Assembly: GCA_937907025.1 (NCBI GenBank) | Contig: CALESJ010000011.1 | Coordinates: 1 to 52,517 of the forward strand | Reading direction: 5' to 3' | DNA: 52,517 nt | Source: an uncultured Faecalibacterium sp. | GTDB taxonomy: Bacteria > Bacillota > Clostridia > Oscillospirales > Ruminococcaceae | Part shown: piece after piece, positions 8,820 to 17,218 of the stretch | Layout: each line of letters begins with the position of its first letter | Numbering within the stretch: the stretch's first letter is position 1 | Position numbers and translations under genes: made by a program | Notes under the pieces: model-generated | Database searches by the model: none | Told to the model about the DNA's origin: nothing | The model's input: the letters and a program-made list of their open reading frames with translations, nothing else

Positions 8820-10265
8820 ATGCTGCAGTCTGCACCTGACCGTCTGGCCAAAAAGCTGGAAGAAAACAAGGCGTTTCTTCAGACGTGTTTCGGCAATTCA
8901 CTGGATTATTACTGTAAGGATCTGGTCGTGGGTCAGGTCCGTTGCTGCATGGCTCTTTTTACCGGCCTGTCTTCTCCCGAAAAGCTGACCGTCATGGCTC
9001 TGTCCCTGTTGGAGCAGGAGGATCTCGAATTTCAGCACGGTGCCCAGCTTTGCCGCTATCTGCTCATACAAAGCCGGATTCCCTTTGACAGTGTCCCCAT
9101 CACCACCCGAACCGCACTGGTGGAACGCCTTGCGAATGGGCTGGCTGTACTGCTGATCGATGACTGCCCCTGCGCCATTGGTATCTCGACCCAGGAGATG
9201 CCGCAGCGTTCGGTATCCACACCGAGTGGGGAAGGGAACATGCACGGCCCCCAGGAGGCTTTCACAGAGTCCCTGCGCGGCAATGTATCCCTGTTGCGGC
9301 GGCAGTTCCGCACCGCTTCTTTTGTGGCGGAACTGCACATTGCAAATACCCACGCCAAGACCGAATACTGCCTGTGCTACGATCAGGAGCGTGTCCCGTC
9401 CGATACCATCCGCGCTTTACGGACACGGCTGGAAAAGACAAAGCTGCCGGTGCTTCTGGATTCTTCCTACTTTGCTTCCTTTCTCAAACAGGACAAACTG
9501 AATCTGTTTCCGGCTGCGGCATATACGGAAAGGCCCGCCACGGCCTATGCACGAATCTGTGAAGGTAAAATCGCCGTCCTGGTTGCCGGAAGCCCTTTTG
9601 CCATGATCGTTCCCAGCTTTTTCAGTGAACATTTCGAATCGCTGGACGATTATTCTTGCGGAGCCGTTTTCGCCGGCATGATCCGGCTTTTAAAGTATAT
9701 TGCCTTTCTGCTGTCGGTCTTTGGGCCCGGGCTGTATGTAATGGCCTTGACGTATGCGCCGGAGATCATTCCGGTACAGTTGCTGGCCACCCTCGCCCAG
9801 GCAGAAGCGCAGACGCCCCTTTCGCCCATGCTGGAGATGCTGGCTGTGACGCTTTTACTGGAAATCGTGCGGGAAGCCGGTCTGCGTGCTCCAAAAGCCA
9901 TCAGCCACACTGTCAGTCTTGTAGGGGCTCTTATCATCGGAGAAACTGCGGTCAGCGCTGGTATTGTCAGTGTGCCGGTCCTGACCATGGCCGCTGCGGC
10001 AACTGTTGCAACATTGGCCGTACCATCACTGTACGAGCAGACCATCCTCTTTCGCTTTGCCGTCATCCTGCTGACAGGGCTGTTCGGTGTTCCCGGTTTT
10101 GCCTGCGGCGCACTGCTGATTCTGGCTATGGCCTGCGGCAGCGAACCTTTCGGATATGACTATCTCTATCCGTTAATGCCGCCTTGCCATGCCACGCTGC
10201 GTGACGGTTTTGTCCGCACCATCTGGACATCTCTGGCAAACTCCAAAGGGGAGGGAAGACTATGA
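8820..10265 (+). CDS. Spore germination protein, GerA subunit-A family
   Basis: About 481 residues. A soluble N-terminal half (about 1-265) is followed by a membrane half with five or so segments. The family block is clear: QTPLSPMLEML, then EIVREAGLRAPKAI and GALIIGETAVSAGIVS. This is the GerAA/GerBA/GerKA-type subunit that forms the germinant-gated channel in the inner spore membrane. ATG 8820 is preferred over ATG 8814 because GTGAGG then sits seven bases upstream. The stop overlaps the next start (ATGA), so A, B and C subunits are one operon. Expression in the forespore by sigma-G is known for the family; no clear sigma-G box is visible here. Confidence 0.93.
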   Translation: MLQSAPDRLAKKLEENKAFLQTCFGNSLDYYCKDLVVGQVRCCMALFTGLSSPEKLTVMALSLLEQEDLEFQHGAQLCRYLLIQSRIPFDSVPITTRTALVERLANGLAVLLIDDCPCAIGISTQEMPQRSVSTPSGEGNMHGPQEAFTESLRGNVSLLRRQFRTASFVAELHIANTHAKTEYCLCYDQERVPSDTIRALRTRLEKTKLPVLLDSSYFASFLKQDKLNLFPAAAYTERPATAYARICEGKIAVLVAGSPFAMIVPSFFSEHFESLDDYSCGAVFAGMIRLLKYIAFLLSVFGPGLYVMALTYAPEIIPVQLLATLAQAEAQTPLSPMLEMLAVTLLLEIVREAGLRAPKAISHTVSLVGALIIGETAVSAGIVSVPVLTMAAAATVATLAVPSLYEQTILFRFAVILLTGLFGVPGFACGALLILAMACGSEPFGYDYLYPLMPPCHATLRDGFVRTIWTSLANSKGEGRL

Positions 10266-11269
10266 AACGGGAAGCCCCCAATCTGTTTGCAGCACTGCTT
10301 CTGGGCGTCTTCGGAAATGTTCTGCTAAGTTCCCAGGTTGGATACTGTGTGCGTCCCGGCGTCCTCCTGCTGCCTGTCAGTGTAATTCTGCTGACAGGCG
10401 TTTCCGTTGCCTTTTCCCGGGCATGGCAAGTAGCCGAGCAAAAGGCGGTTGCGCGCTGGAGTCTTCTGGCCCTGCTGGCCATGAGTTCCGCATTGGAGAT
10501 TCTGCGGCTCTGGCGTCTGCTTGCATCGGTTTATCCGGATGGAATGAATATGTTCGGCATCTGCCTGATGATTGTGGTTCCGGTTATCTACCTGCGCCGC
10601 GTATCCTCCATCGCTCAGACCGCCAATGTGGTATTATCTGTATTGCTGGTATCCTGCCTTCTGTTGGTGATTTCTGTCGCACCGCAGCTTCATATCTCCA
10701 ATCTGCAATGTGTTCCAGTTTCTCGGGCGCAAATCAGCACAACCTTGTGGGCACAGATTGTTCTGTATCCGGAATATTTGCTCCCGGCTCTGTGGCCTGA
10801 TTCCGCACGTTTCGGGCGCCATACCTTATTGCGCCTGGCCGGTTGGGGGCTCTCTTTTTCCTTAGCCGACCATCTTCTGCTGGAACTCTTTTTCGGAGCG
10901 GACGCGCCCTTGCAGGAGAATCCGCTCCATACTGCCGCACAAAGCGGTGCTCTGTCTGTTTTCAATCGTCTGGAATGGCTGCAATTGATCCTGTGGACCA
11001 TGATTGTAACCATCAAACTGGCGTTGTATCTGTATGCGGGCGTCCACCTGATGGGCGGCAACGCCTGCAAAAGTGAAAACAACGCGGTAGGGCTGGATCG
11101 GTTTCCCTGTTATTTCGGGTTACTGCTCTTCCTGTGTGTCCTGTGGCGGTCATCCGATATTGATAACCTGATCAGTATTCGGAACATTCTGGTTCTCGCA
11201 TACACGATTTTGATTGTGCTGGGAGGTGTATGGCATTGGCTGTTTCTGACAAAAACCGCTTCCGACTGA
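10262..11269 (+). CDS. Spore germination protein, GerAB-type permease subunit
   Basis: A 335-residue protein with about ten hydrophobic segments and a polar C-terminus, placed between A- and C-type germination subunits. GerAB-type proteins belong to the APC superfamily and bind the germinant amino acid or sugar. Sequence motifs are weak, so the call rests on size, topology and gene order. It overlaps the A subunit by 4 bp and the C subunit by 40 bp. It is slightly shorter than the usual about 365 residues. Confidence 0.82.
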   Translation: MKREAPNLFAALLLGVFGNVLLSSQVGYCVRPGVLLLPVSVILLTGVSVAFSRAWQVAEQKAVARWSLLALLAMSSALEILRLWRLLASVYPDGMNMFGICLMIVVPVIYLRRVSSIAQTANVVLSVLLVSCLLLVISVAPQLHISNLQCVPVSRAQISTTLWAQIVLYPEYLLPALWPDSARFGRHTLLRLAGWGLSFSLADHLLLELFFGADAPLQENPLHTAAQSGALSVFNRLEWLQLILWTMIVTIKLALYLYAGVHLMGGNACKSENNAVGLDRFPCYFGLLLFLCVLWRSSDIDNLISIRNILVLAYTILIVLGGVWHWLFLTKTASD

Positions 11270-12213
11270 CTGTCTTCTTTCTGTTCTTTGTCTGTCTGGT
11301 TTTCTGCGGATGCACACCGGCGCCACTTTTATCTCAGCGAGAAATCATTCATGCCGTATTCTTTCAGCAGCAGGGAAGTACCAGCCGGGTGCTGTTGCTT
11401 CTGGCAGACAGTACCCAGGCGGCAGAGAAGAACACTCCGGCCTACCGGACCGTATCCGGCCGCGGTCGGACCTCCGCGCAGGCTTTGGACGAAGCCGAAA
11501 GCAAACTGGACGGCCAGGTTTTTTACGGGTTGCTGGACCTGGCCGTCCTGCCCGCAGAGTATGACTGGCAGCAAATCCAGGACCTGGGACGCCTTCTCTA
11601 TGAAAAGACAAAGCCTTCGCCGCAAATCACTGTATTTTTGTTGGAAAACGGTAACAATTGTTCAGAGCAAACTGTACCTGACTTATACACGGATATAGAG
11701 AATATCTGCAAACGATACGGAATCAAAAATGGGCTTCAGCAACTGTTTTCCCTGGAAAAAGAATGCGCCCTGCCGGTATGGCAGGGCACAGGGTATGGTT
11801 TTATGTTTTTACAGGAAAATCAGGCTGATACTGTGGTTTCTGAACCTTTGGCAGCGCAAATGTGCGCTGTTCTGTGCGGACAGGGGGACCGTATCGACAC
11901 TACTTTTTTACAGGGAAACGCCGCTGTGCAGGCGCAAGCTGTCTTCCGCCACGAAGTAGACAACGCAGGCGTGAATCAGCTCCGGCTCGTTTTGTCTGAT
12001 TTACAGATTCAAAATCTGCAAGACAGCAGGCAAGAAACGTCATCGCTGCAAAACGAGCTCTACGGCGAATTGCAGCATGCTTTTTCCAATCTGATTCAGC
12101 AGATCTATACCAGCGATTTCGATCCTTTGCGCACCAAGGTCTGGTTCAGCGCTGTCCACGGAGTAAGCACACAGCCAACCGCGCCGCAGCTTTCCGTCTA
12201 CTTTGAGCCATAA
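11230..12213 (+). CDS. Spore germination protein, GerAC-type lipoprotein subunit
   Basis: A 327-residue protein with an N-terminal hydrophobic segment ending in a Cys (VCLVFCGCTP), consistent with a lipoprotein anchor although the -3 position is a non-standard Phe. The rest is soluble and repeats the GerAC layout of an N-terminal domain with a REIIHAVFFQQQG start. GGGAGG is only three bases before ATG 11230; a TTG at 11236 would have better spacing. It overlaps the permease gene by 40 bp and ends 3 bp before the convergent AlgJ-like gene, with no terminator between. Confidence 0.78.
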   Translation: MALAVSDKNRFRLTVFFLFFVCLVFCGCTPAPLLSQREIIHAVFFQQQGSTSRVLLLLADSTQAAEKNTPAYRTVSGRGRTSAQALDEAESKLDGQVFYGLLDLAVLPAEYDWQQIQDLGRLLYEKTKPSPQITVFLLENGNNCSEQTVPDLYTDIENICKRYGIKNGLQQLFSLEKECALPVWQGTGYGFMFLQENQADTVVSEPLAAQMCAVLCGQGDRIDTTFLQGNAAVQAQAVFRHEVDNAGVNQLRLVLSDLQIQNLQDSRQETSSLQNELYGELQHAFSNLIQQIYTSDFDPLRTKVWFSAVHGVSTQPTAPQLSVYFEP

Positions 12214-12216
12214 CTT

Positions 12217-13419
12217 TTAGCTTTTGCTATCTGTGGTCAGGGTAGTCGGCCGATCCAGATAGACAACACGGTTGTCCGCAATGAATGTCTGGAAATTATA
12301 CAGAATCAAAACCTGATCGTACCCCTCGGACTCAATGGTGGAATCCAGACCATAGGAGAAATTTCGCAGGTCCACCACACCGATCTTGGCATAGTTTTCC
12401 GTCAGGAACGGCACAAAGCAGTTTGCATAGCTGTCTTTCACCACCAGGATACTGCCCTCGCCGTTTCCTTTAATGACCGAATAGCCGTTGTTCCCATCCA
12501 GGAAGGCGGCATACTTATCTCGGGTTGCGAACTTGTCCGTGTTGATCATGTTCTCAGTCGTGCGTTCGCTGTATTGCGTTTCGCCGTTGATATCATAAAT
12601 CGTCATGGGATTGTCCAGCGGATAATAGGTGATGGTATCCGGCTGCACATTCCAGCGGCGTGTGGCGGAATAGTGCGTGCCATAAAAATCGGGCACATCC
12701 ACCGCCTCATGAGCAGCCGTGTCAAAAGGCGTCAGACCTTTCAGCTGACAAAACTGCTCATAGGCCAAATAAGCCCCGTTGGTGGTCCAGTGATGGTCAG
12801 TCTTATAATACAGGTACTGGTCCTTTTGCTGGGTAAAAATATCCCGCATGTCAATGACGTCCGCCGTTTCGGACACCTGCGCAAAGATATCATCCAGCAT
12901 GGCGTTCTCATCCACCATGGGTGCACCCGCCGGCAGCATTTCGGGGTAGATCACACTGGCAGAAGGAGCCAGCAGGAACGTCACCTTACCCGGATGCCGG
13001 GAAGCGAAATTGCTGACCGCTTCCAGGTTTTTGTTCAGCTGTTTCTGGGTATCAGCGGACACATCAAACAACTTGGTGAACATCCAACCATCTTTTCCCA
13101 GCAGGATATCGCTTTCCTCTACCTTACCAAACACCAGGTTATTGAAAGCGCTCTCCAGAGCAATCCAGCCATCACGGAAGGCCACCTGATCCTGCATATA
13201 CGTTGCAAAGCCTTTGAACCAGTTTCCATTCAGCAGAGATTCCACGCTGAACGATGGCATCTGGGCCAGTTTCCGATTTTCCAGATCGGACATGTCCCGC
13301 TTAGGCCAGAACACATTCAATACAGAAAATCCGACCAGCAACAGAACAAACAGTGCCAAGACGGCACCAGGGCGGGCACCTTTTTCATGCCCGGCTTTTC
13401 GATGAACATAGCGAGCCAT
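12217..13419 (-). CDS. AlgJ/DHHW-type O-acetyltransferase accessory protein
   Basis: A 400-residue protein anchored by one N-terminal membrane segment (about 17-36) with an extracytoplasmic SGNH-like domain. The DHHW signature is present in TDHHWTTNGAYLAYEQF, and a nucleophile-region GDSYAN-like KDSYANCFVPF is near residue 325. In alginate or cell-wall acetylation systems such proteins take the acetyl group passed across the membrane by an MBOAT partner and place it on a polysaccharide. The partner gene lies 17 bp upstream. AGGTG-type SD precedes ATG 13419. The acceptor here could be a cell-wall or capsule polymer; this is inference. Confidence 0.85.
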   Translation of the reverse strand: MARYVHRKAGHEKGARPGAVLALFVLLLVGFSVLNVFWPKRDMSDLENRKLAQMPSFSVESLLNGNWFKGFATYMQDQVAFRDGWIALESAFNNLVFGKVEESDILLGKDGWMFTKLFDVSADTQKQLNKNLEAVSNFASRHPGKVTFLLAPSASVIYPEMLPAGAPMVDENAMLDDIFAQVSETADVIDMRDIFTQQKDQYLYYKTDHHWTTNGAYLAYEQFCQLKGLTPFDTAAHEAVDVPDFYGTHYSATRRWNVQPDTITYYPLDNPMTIYDINGETQYSERTTENMINTDKFATRDKYAAFLDGNNGYSVIKGNGEGSILVVKDSYANCFVPFLTENYAKIGVVDLRNFSYGLDSTIESEGYDQVLILYNFQTFIADNRVVYLDRPTTLTTDSKS

Positions 13420-13436
13420 TACAGGTACACCTCCCT

Positions 13437-14837
13437 TTAGAAATCAGCATACAGTGCCGTGGAGCCGGTAGCAGCAATCACGAATGCGGTACACAAAACA
13501 GCCAGTGCAGCAAAAATCACCAGGCGGACCGGCGGACATTTCTTTGTCTTTTCCCAAATCCAGGATGGCAGCGGGGTAGAGCACAGGCAGCATACCACAA
13601 GCAGCACACCGTAATTCCGTACAAAGTACAGCGCAGATACACCGCCCTGGGGAATAAACAGCCGGTTCAGCAGCAGGCCCAACGGAGCCCCGGCAGCATT
13701 TGCAGTAAAGATACCCCAACCCAGCACCACAAAGAACAGGGTGTAGATGTGCGGCCAGATGCGCCCCTTCTTCAGATACTTGAGAAGGAATGTTTTCTCA
13801 ATGACCAGCAGCACAAAATAATACAGGCCCCAACAGATAAAATTCCAGTTTGCTCCATGCCAAAGCCCGGTCAGTGCCCACACCACCAGCATATTGAAAA
13901 TCTGGCGGACAGCCCCGCGGCGATTGCCGCCAAGCGGGATATAAATGTAATCCCGGAACCACTGGGACAGAGTGATATGCCAACGCCGCCAAAATTCGGT
14001 GATGCTGGCGGAAATGTACGGCAGATTGAAGTTGGCCGGACATTCAAAGCCCATCATCAGGCTCAGGCCGTTGCTCATCTCGGAGAAACCGGCAAAGTCA
14101 AAATACAGCTGCAGCGAGTAAGCCAGCACACCAAGCCAGACAAGGGGCGTAGAGGCATTGGCCAGGCCGATACCATCGGTGGTGGAAATGATATCCTGCC
14201 ACAAAGCGGCAATGGAATCGGCAAGAATCACTTTTTTGGCCAGGCCAAACACAAACATCACGGCACCGTCTTCTGCCTGGCGAACCGTACAGCGCCCTTT
14301 TGTTTTATGCAGGGCAGGGGCCATCTCCCGGTAACGGACAATGGGGCCGACAATCAGCTGCGGATACAGAATCACATAGGTGGCAAACGTGATCGGGCTG
14401 CGTTCCGCCTCTACCTTGCGGGTATATACGTCCGCCACATAGCTGATGAGCTTAAAGGAGTAATAACTGATTCCCAGCGGCAGAACATCCAAAAACGACA
14501 GGGAAGCAATGCCCGCACCGGAAATCTGGTTGACCGTGTCAATCAGGAAATTGGTATATTTAAAGAATACCATGGAAGCCGCGCTCACGATCACCGCAAT
14601 GATCAGTACGGCACGCCGCACCTGCACCGAACCGCTTTTTTGCAGGAGAATACCCGCTATGTAGTTGACGATGATCAATATCGCAATCAGCGGCAGCCAG
14701 GTAATTCCGGTCCAGCAGTAAAATACAATGCTCTCCAGCAGCAAAACCGCGTTTTTTGCCCGCCCGGGCACCAGATAATACAGCCCCAATGCCAACGGCA
14801 TAAAGCAGAACAGGAACACCACACTGTTGAATGACAA
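13437..14837 (-). CDS. MBOAT-family O-acyltransferase (AlgI/DltB-like)
   Basis: A 466-residue polytopic membrane enzyme of the MBOAT superfamily, moving acyl groups from a cytoplasmic donor to an extracytoplasmic acceptor. The N-terminal SFNSVVFLFCFMP block, GISYYSFKLISY and the catalytic histidine in TGLWHGANWNF are diagnostic. A TTG start at 14837 is chosen because GGAGG stands eight bases upstream and the family begins exactly there; an in-frame extension to 14912 runs through a structured leader and is unlikely to be translated. It works with the DHHW protein encoded next. Confidence 0.92.
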   Translation of the reverse strand: MSFNSVVFLFCFMPLALGLYYLVPGRAKNAVLLLESIVFYCWTGITWLPLIAILIIVNYIAGILLQKSGSVQVRRAVLIIAVIVSAASMVFFKYTNFLIDTVNQISGAGIASLSFLDVLPLGISYYSFKLISYVADVYTRKVEAERSPITFATYVILYPQLIVGPIVRYREMAPALHKTKGRCTVRQAEDGAVMFVFGLAKKVILADSIAALWQDIISTTDGIGLANASTPLVWLGVLAYSLQLYFDFAGFSEMSNGLSLMMGFECPANFNLPYISASITEFWRRWHITLSQWFRDYIYIPLGGNRRGAVRQIFNMLVVWALTGLWHGANWNFICWGLYYFVLLVIEKTFLLKYLKKGRIWPHIYTLFFVVLGWGIFTANAAGAPLGLLLNRLFIPQGGVSALYFVRNYGVLLVVCCLCSTPLPSWIWEKTKKCPPVRLVIFAALAVLCTAFVIAATGSTALYADF

Positions 14838-14861
14838 AGTGTCCTCCTCCTTCCTCAAACC

Positions 14862-14956
14862 AAAAAATACGGCAGGCCGTAGTCCCAGCTGCACACAGGC
14901 TGTCTGCTGCAAGCAGAGTCAGCGGGCATGCACAGGACAGCGGCCTGCCGTTTTTC
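14862..14956 (-). other. Structured leader or terminator before the MBOAT gene
   Basis: An 11-bp closing stem pairs 14869-14879 with 14941-14951, flanked by an A-run and a T-run on both sides. The 61-nt interior contains a 10-bp hairpin (GCTG, bulge, TCTGCT-TGC-AGCAGA, CAGC) and a short CTG-TGTG-CAG hairpin. It ends about 25 nt before the MBOAT start. It may terminate the DUF4358 transcript or act as an attenuating leader. Confidence 0.55.
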
Positions 14957-14976
14957 ATTGCTTCAGATCAACCGGA

Positions 14977-15558
14977 TCAGGCAAGCGCACTGTCAATGGC
15001 AGCGTCGATATCTGCATAATCCGGGCCGTTGAGGCCGGAAATCACCATAACAACAAAATCCCCGCTCACAACAATACGGGCATCCTGGGCTTTGGCAACC
15101 TTATCGGCGAATTCGGCATACAGGTTGCTGCTGGCAGATTCCTTGTAAGCTTCCAGCTCGGTCTTAACGGCATCGGCGCTGCCGCTCTTGGCCTGGACAG
15201 CCAGAACCAGCGCACAGTCTGCCTGATCGTTGGTGACATCGCCCTTGAACCCAACAATGTTGTCCATGGTCAGGCCAATCTCATTTTCCAGCGCAAAATC
15301 ATCCAATTCACGGGCGTTGGGCACCTCGTTCACTGCCTCAATGGCAGAAACAATCGACTCCAGCTTGGCGGTATCCGCTTCCGCCGTTGCTGCGGTATCC
15401 TCGTCGACAGCAGCAGAATCGGTTGCAGTTTCAGAAGAAGACGAAGAGGTATCGGCCGTCGAATCCGTAGATGCGGCGGAGGAAGAAGAGCCGGTGCAGG
15501 CAGCCAGCAGGCTGGTCATCAGCACGGCGGCACACAGAACAGCGATCAGTTTTTTCAT
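14977..15558 (-). CDS. DUF4358 lipoprotein
   Basis: A 193-residue secreted lipoprotein with a signal peptide and lipobox (LLAACTGSS, Cys at about 21). A low-complexity Ser/Ala/Thr/Asp linker (about 24-65) follows, and then a DUF4358 domain with VLAVQAKSGSADAV and a closing GDFVVMVISG strand. The function of DUF4358 is not known; it is common in clostridia and often sits near acyltransferase or wall-modification genes. GGAG lies eight bases before ATG 15558. Codons upstream to 15654 are open but lack an SD. Confidence 0.85.
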   Translation of the reverse strand: MKKLIAVLCAAVLMTSLLAACTGSSSSAASTDSTADTSSSSSETATDSAAVDEDTAATAEADTAKLESIVSAIEAVNEVPNARELDDFALENEIGLTMDNIVGFKGDVTNDQADCALVLAVQAKSGSADAVKTELEAYKESASSNLYAEFADKVAKAQDARIVVSGDFVVMVISGLNGPDYADIDAAIDSALA

Positions 15559-15668
15559 GGTAGTTCTCCTTTTGTGATGCTCCCTGGTTTCCAGGGTAGT
15601 ATGGCACAGAATCGCAGCCGTATACGCCGGCCGCATTGTGTATCTGCTTTGCACAGCTACACGTTTAT

Positions 15669-15697
15669 AGAATACACCATTCCCACCCTTTTTTCAA
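15669..15697 (-). promoter_or_regulatory. Promoter of the DUF4358 lipoprotein gene
   Basis: On the reverse strand TTGAAA (15692-15697), 17 bp, TATTCT (15669-15674). It is divergent from the Gx-transporter promoter about 70 bp away. Confidence 0.65.
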
Positions 15698-15766
15698 GGG
15701 GCGCAAAAGCGCAAACATCGTTGTTCTTTGTAAATTTTTCCTGTAAAATTCCAAAGGAAAACAGGG

Positions 15767-15796
15767 TTGACAAACAGGGGTATTTCGCCGTACACT
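15767..15796 (+). promoter_or_regulatory. Promoter of the Gx transporter gene
   Basis: TTGACA (15767-15772), an 18-bp spacer and TACACT (15791-15796), 30 bp before the ATG. Confidence 0.7.
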
Positions 15797-15826
15797 AACC
15801 ATGAAAAGGATGTAAGGAATACTGCG

Positions 15827-16366
15827 ATGCAAAGTCAAAAAGTAAAAACGATTGCCCGCCTTGGTATGTTGTTTGCCCTTGCCATGGCACTCTCTTTTTT
15901 TGAATCCGTGATCACGCCGCTTTTGGGTTTGATGCCAGCCATGAAACTGGGCCTGGCCAATATAGTGGTTATGTATGCGCTCCTTTTTATGAAGCGAAGA
16001 CACGCCTTGGCCCTGGTATTGCTCAAAGCGGCTTTTTCTCTGTTGGCCCGCGGCGTTACGGCTGGCTTCTTATCTCTGTGCGGGGGATTGTTGTCCTGGG
16101 CTGTCCTCTGTGTGCTGCTGAGTTTACCGTTTGGCATAACCGGATACATGTTTTCTGTGTGCGGTGCTTTGGCGCACAATATCGGTCAGCTGTTCGGCGC
16201 CGCTCTGGTGTTGAGCAGTGCCATGGCGCTCGGATATGCACCGATACTGCTGATCGCCGGTGTGGTGGTTGGCAGCCTGACCTGGTGGATTGCCCGCGGC
16301 GTGTTTCCAGCGCTCAGACAACTGTACCCGCAGGAGATAAGCCGGGAAAAGAACATAAAATTTTAA
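15827..16366 (+). CDS. Gx transporter family membrane protein
   Basis: A 179-residue integral membrane protein with about five hydrophobic segments and the family start KTIARLGMLFALAMALSF followed by PAMKLGLANIVVM. The family (PF07456) was once labelled heptaprenyl diphosphate synthase component I and is now seen as an ECF-like small-molecule transporter subunit; the substrate is unknown. ATG 15827 follows AAGGA at good spacing. It usually sits beside an FMN-binding or thiamine-lipoprotein gene in clostridia; no such partner is present here. Confidence 0.82.
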   Translation: MQSQKVKTIARLGMLFALAMALSFFESVITPLLGLMPAMKLGLANIVVMYALLFMKRRHALALVLLKAAFSLLARGVTAGFLSLCGGLLSWAVLCVLLSLPFGITGYMFSVCGALAHNIGQLFGAALVLSSAMALGYAPILLIAGVVVGSLTWWIARGVFPALRQLYPQEISREKNIKF

Positions 16367-16380
16367 GATTTTGTCTTAAA
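16362..16380. promoter_or_regulatory. Palindrome upstream of the rubrerythrin promoter
   Basis: TTTAAGA-TTTTG-TCTTAAA, a perfect 7-5-7 inverted repeat. It overlaps the stop of the Gx gene and stands 16 bp before the -35 box. Its right half matches a second palindrome at 16438-16450. Confidence 0.5.
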
Positions 16381-16395
16381 GGCTCTGGAATTCTA

Positions 16396-16424
16396 TTGAC
16401 ATTATAGTTTTCTTGTGCTATTAT
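16396..16424 (+). promoter_or_regulatory. Rubrerythrin promoter
   Basis: A consensus TTGACA (16396-16401), 17 bp, TATTAT (16419-16424). The expected start of transcription is near 16431. Confidence 0.85.
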
Positions 16425-16437
16425 GTAGGCAAGACGC

Positions 16438-16450
16438 AAGACTGTGTCTT
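16438..16450. promoter_or_regulatory. Palindrome in the rubrerythrin leader
   Basis: AAGAC-TGT-GTCTT lies about 8-20 bases after the predicted transcription start. It shares GTCTTAAA with the upstream palindrome, so the two may be paired operators. Confidence 0.45.
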
Positions 16451-16487
16451 AAAAAAGATTTAAACAAATGATTCGGAGGTAATAAAC

Positions 16488-17024
16488 ATGGCTAAGTACG
16501 TTTGCACTGTGTGTGGCTACATCGCGGAAGGCTCCATCCCGGAATTCTGCCCGGTCTGCAAGGCCCCCGCTTCCAAGTTCATTGAAAAGAAGGATAACAC
16601 CTACGTCACCGAGCATGTCGTTGGCATTGCCAAGGATGCCCCGGAAGAAATCATCCAGGGTCTGCGCGAGAACTTCAACGGCGAATGCAGCGAAGTCGGT
16701 ATGTACCTGGCTATGAGCCGCGTGGCTGATCGTGAAGGCTATCCCGAAATCGCCGAAGCCTGGAAGCGCTACGCTTTCGAAGAGGCCGAGCATGCTTCCA
16801 AGTTTGCTGAACTGCTGGGCGAAGTGCTGACCGACAGCACCAAGAAGAACCTGCAGATGCGTGTTGACGCCGAGTGCGGCGCCTGCGCCGGCAAGATGGA
16901 CCTGGCCAAGAAGGCTAAGGAGCTGAACCTGGATGCCATCCATGACACCGTTCATGAAATGGCCAAGGACGAAGCCCGTCACGGCCGTGGCATGCAGGGC
17001 CTGCTGGATCGTTACTTCAAGTAA
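16488..17024 (+). CDS. Reverse rubrerythrin (rubredoxin domain first)
   Basis: A 178-residue peroxide-scavenging diiron protein. The N-terminal rubredoxin domain (about 1-36) holds one iron with two CxxC pairs (CTVC, CPVC). The ferritin-like domain follows with diiron ligands in GECSEVGMYLA, FEEAEHASKF and DEARHGRG. This inverted domain order is the clostridial reverse rubrerythrin, which reduces hydrogen peroxide with NADH-derived electrons and is strongly induced by oxygen. GGAGG precedes the ATG by eight bases. It is a single-gene unit between its own promoter and terminator. Confidence 0.94.
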   Translation: MAKYVCTVCGYIAEGSIPEFCPVCKAPASKFIEKKDNTYVTEHVVGIAKDAPEEIIQGLRENFNGECSEVGMYLAMSRVADREGYPEIAEAWKRYAFEEAEHASKFAELLGEVLTDSTKKNLQMRVDAECGACAGKMDLAKKAKELNLDAIHDTVHEMAKDEARHGRGMQGLLDRYFK

Positions 17025-17049
17025 TTTTCCGCTTGTTATATGCACCAAA

Positions 17050-17086
17050 AGCCCCGGAGAGCTGCTTGCCCTCCGGGGCTTTTTTC
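17050..17086 (+). terminator. Rubrerythrin terminator
   Basis: AGCCCCGGAG and CTCCGGGGCT form the stem, followed by TTTTTT. Confidence 0.9.
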
Positions 17087-17100
17087 TGTACCACGCATGG

Positions 17101-17130
17101 TTGACAACATCATAGATTCAACGATATAAT
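17101..17130 (+). promoter_or_regulatory. Promoter of tgt
   Basis: TTGACA (17101-17106), an 18-bp spacer and TATAAT (17125-17130), 88 bp before the tgt start. Confidence 0.8.
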
Positions 17131-17218
17131 AGGGAAGCACTTGGCGATGTTGGAACCTTTCTGACACCGCCTGTTTTTTCGCCCGGCTGTTCTCCGGGTG
17201 CAGGAAAAGGAGAAAACT

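Noticed and set aside
5885..8869. A 994-codon open frame on the strand opposite secDF and nrdR
   Set aside because: It mirrors two clear genes, has no SD and has a His/Gln/Gly-rich composition typical of antisense shadow frames in GC-rich genes.
13353..14834. A 493-codon forward frame opposite the MBOAT gene
   Set aside because: It has low-complexity, Gln/His-rich antisense composition, and the real gene on the other strand has full family motifs.
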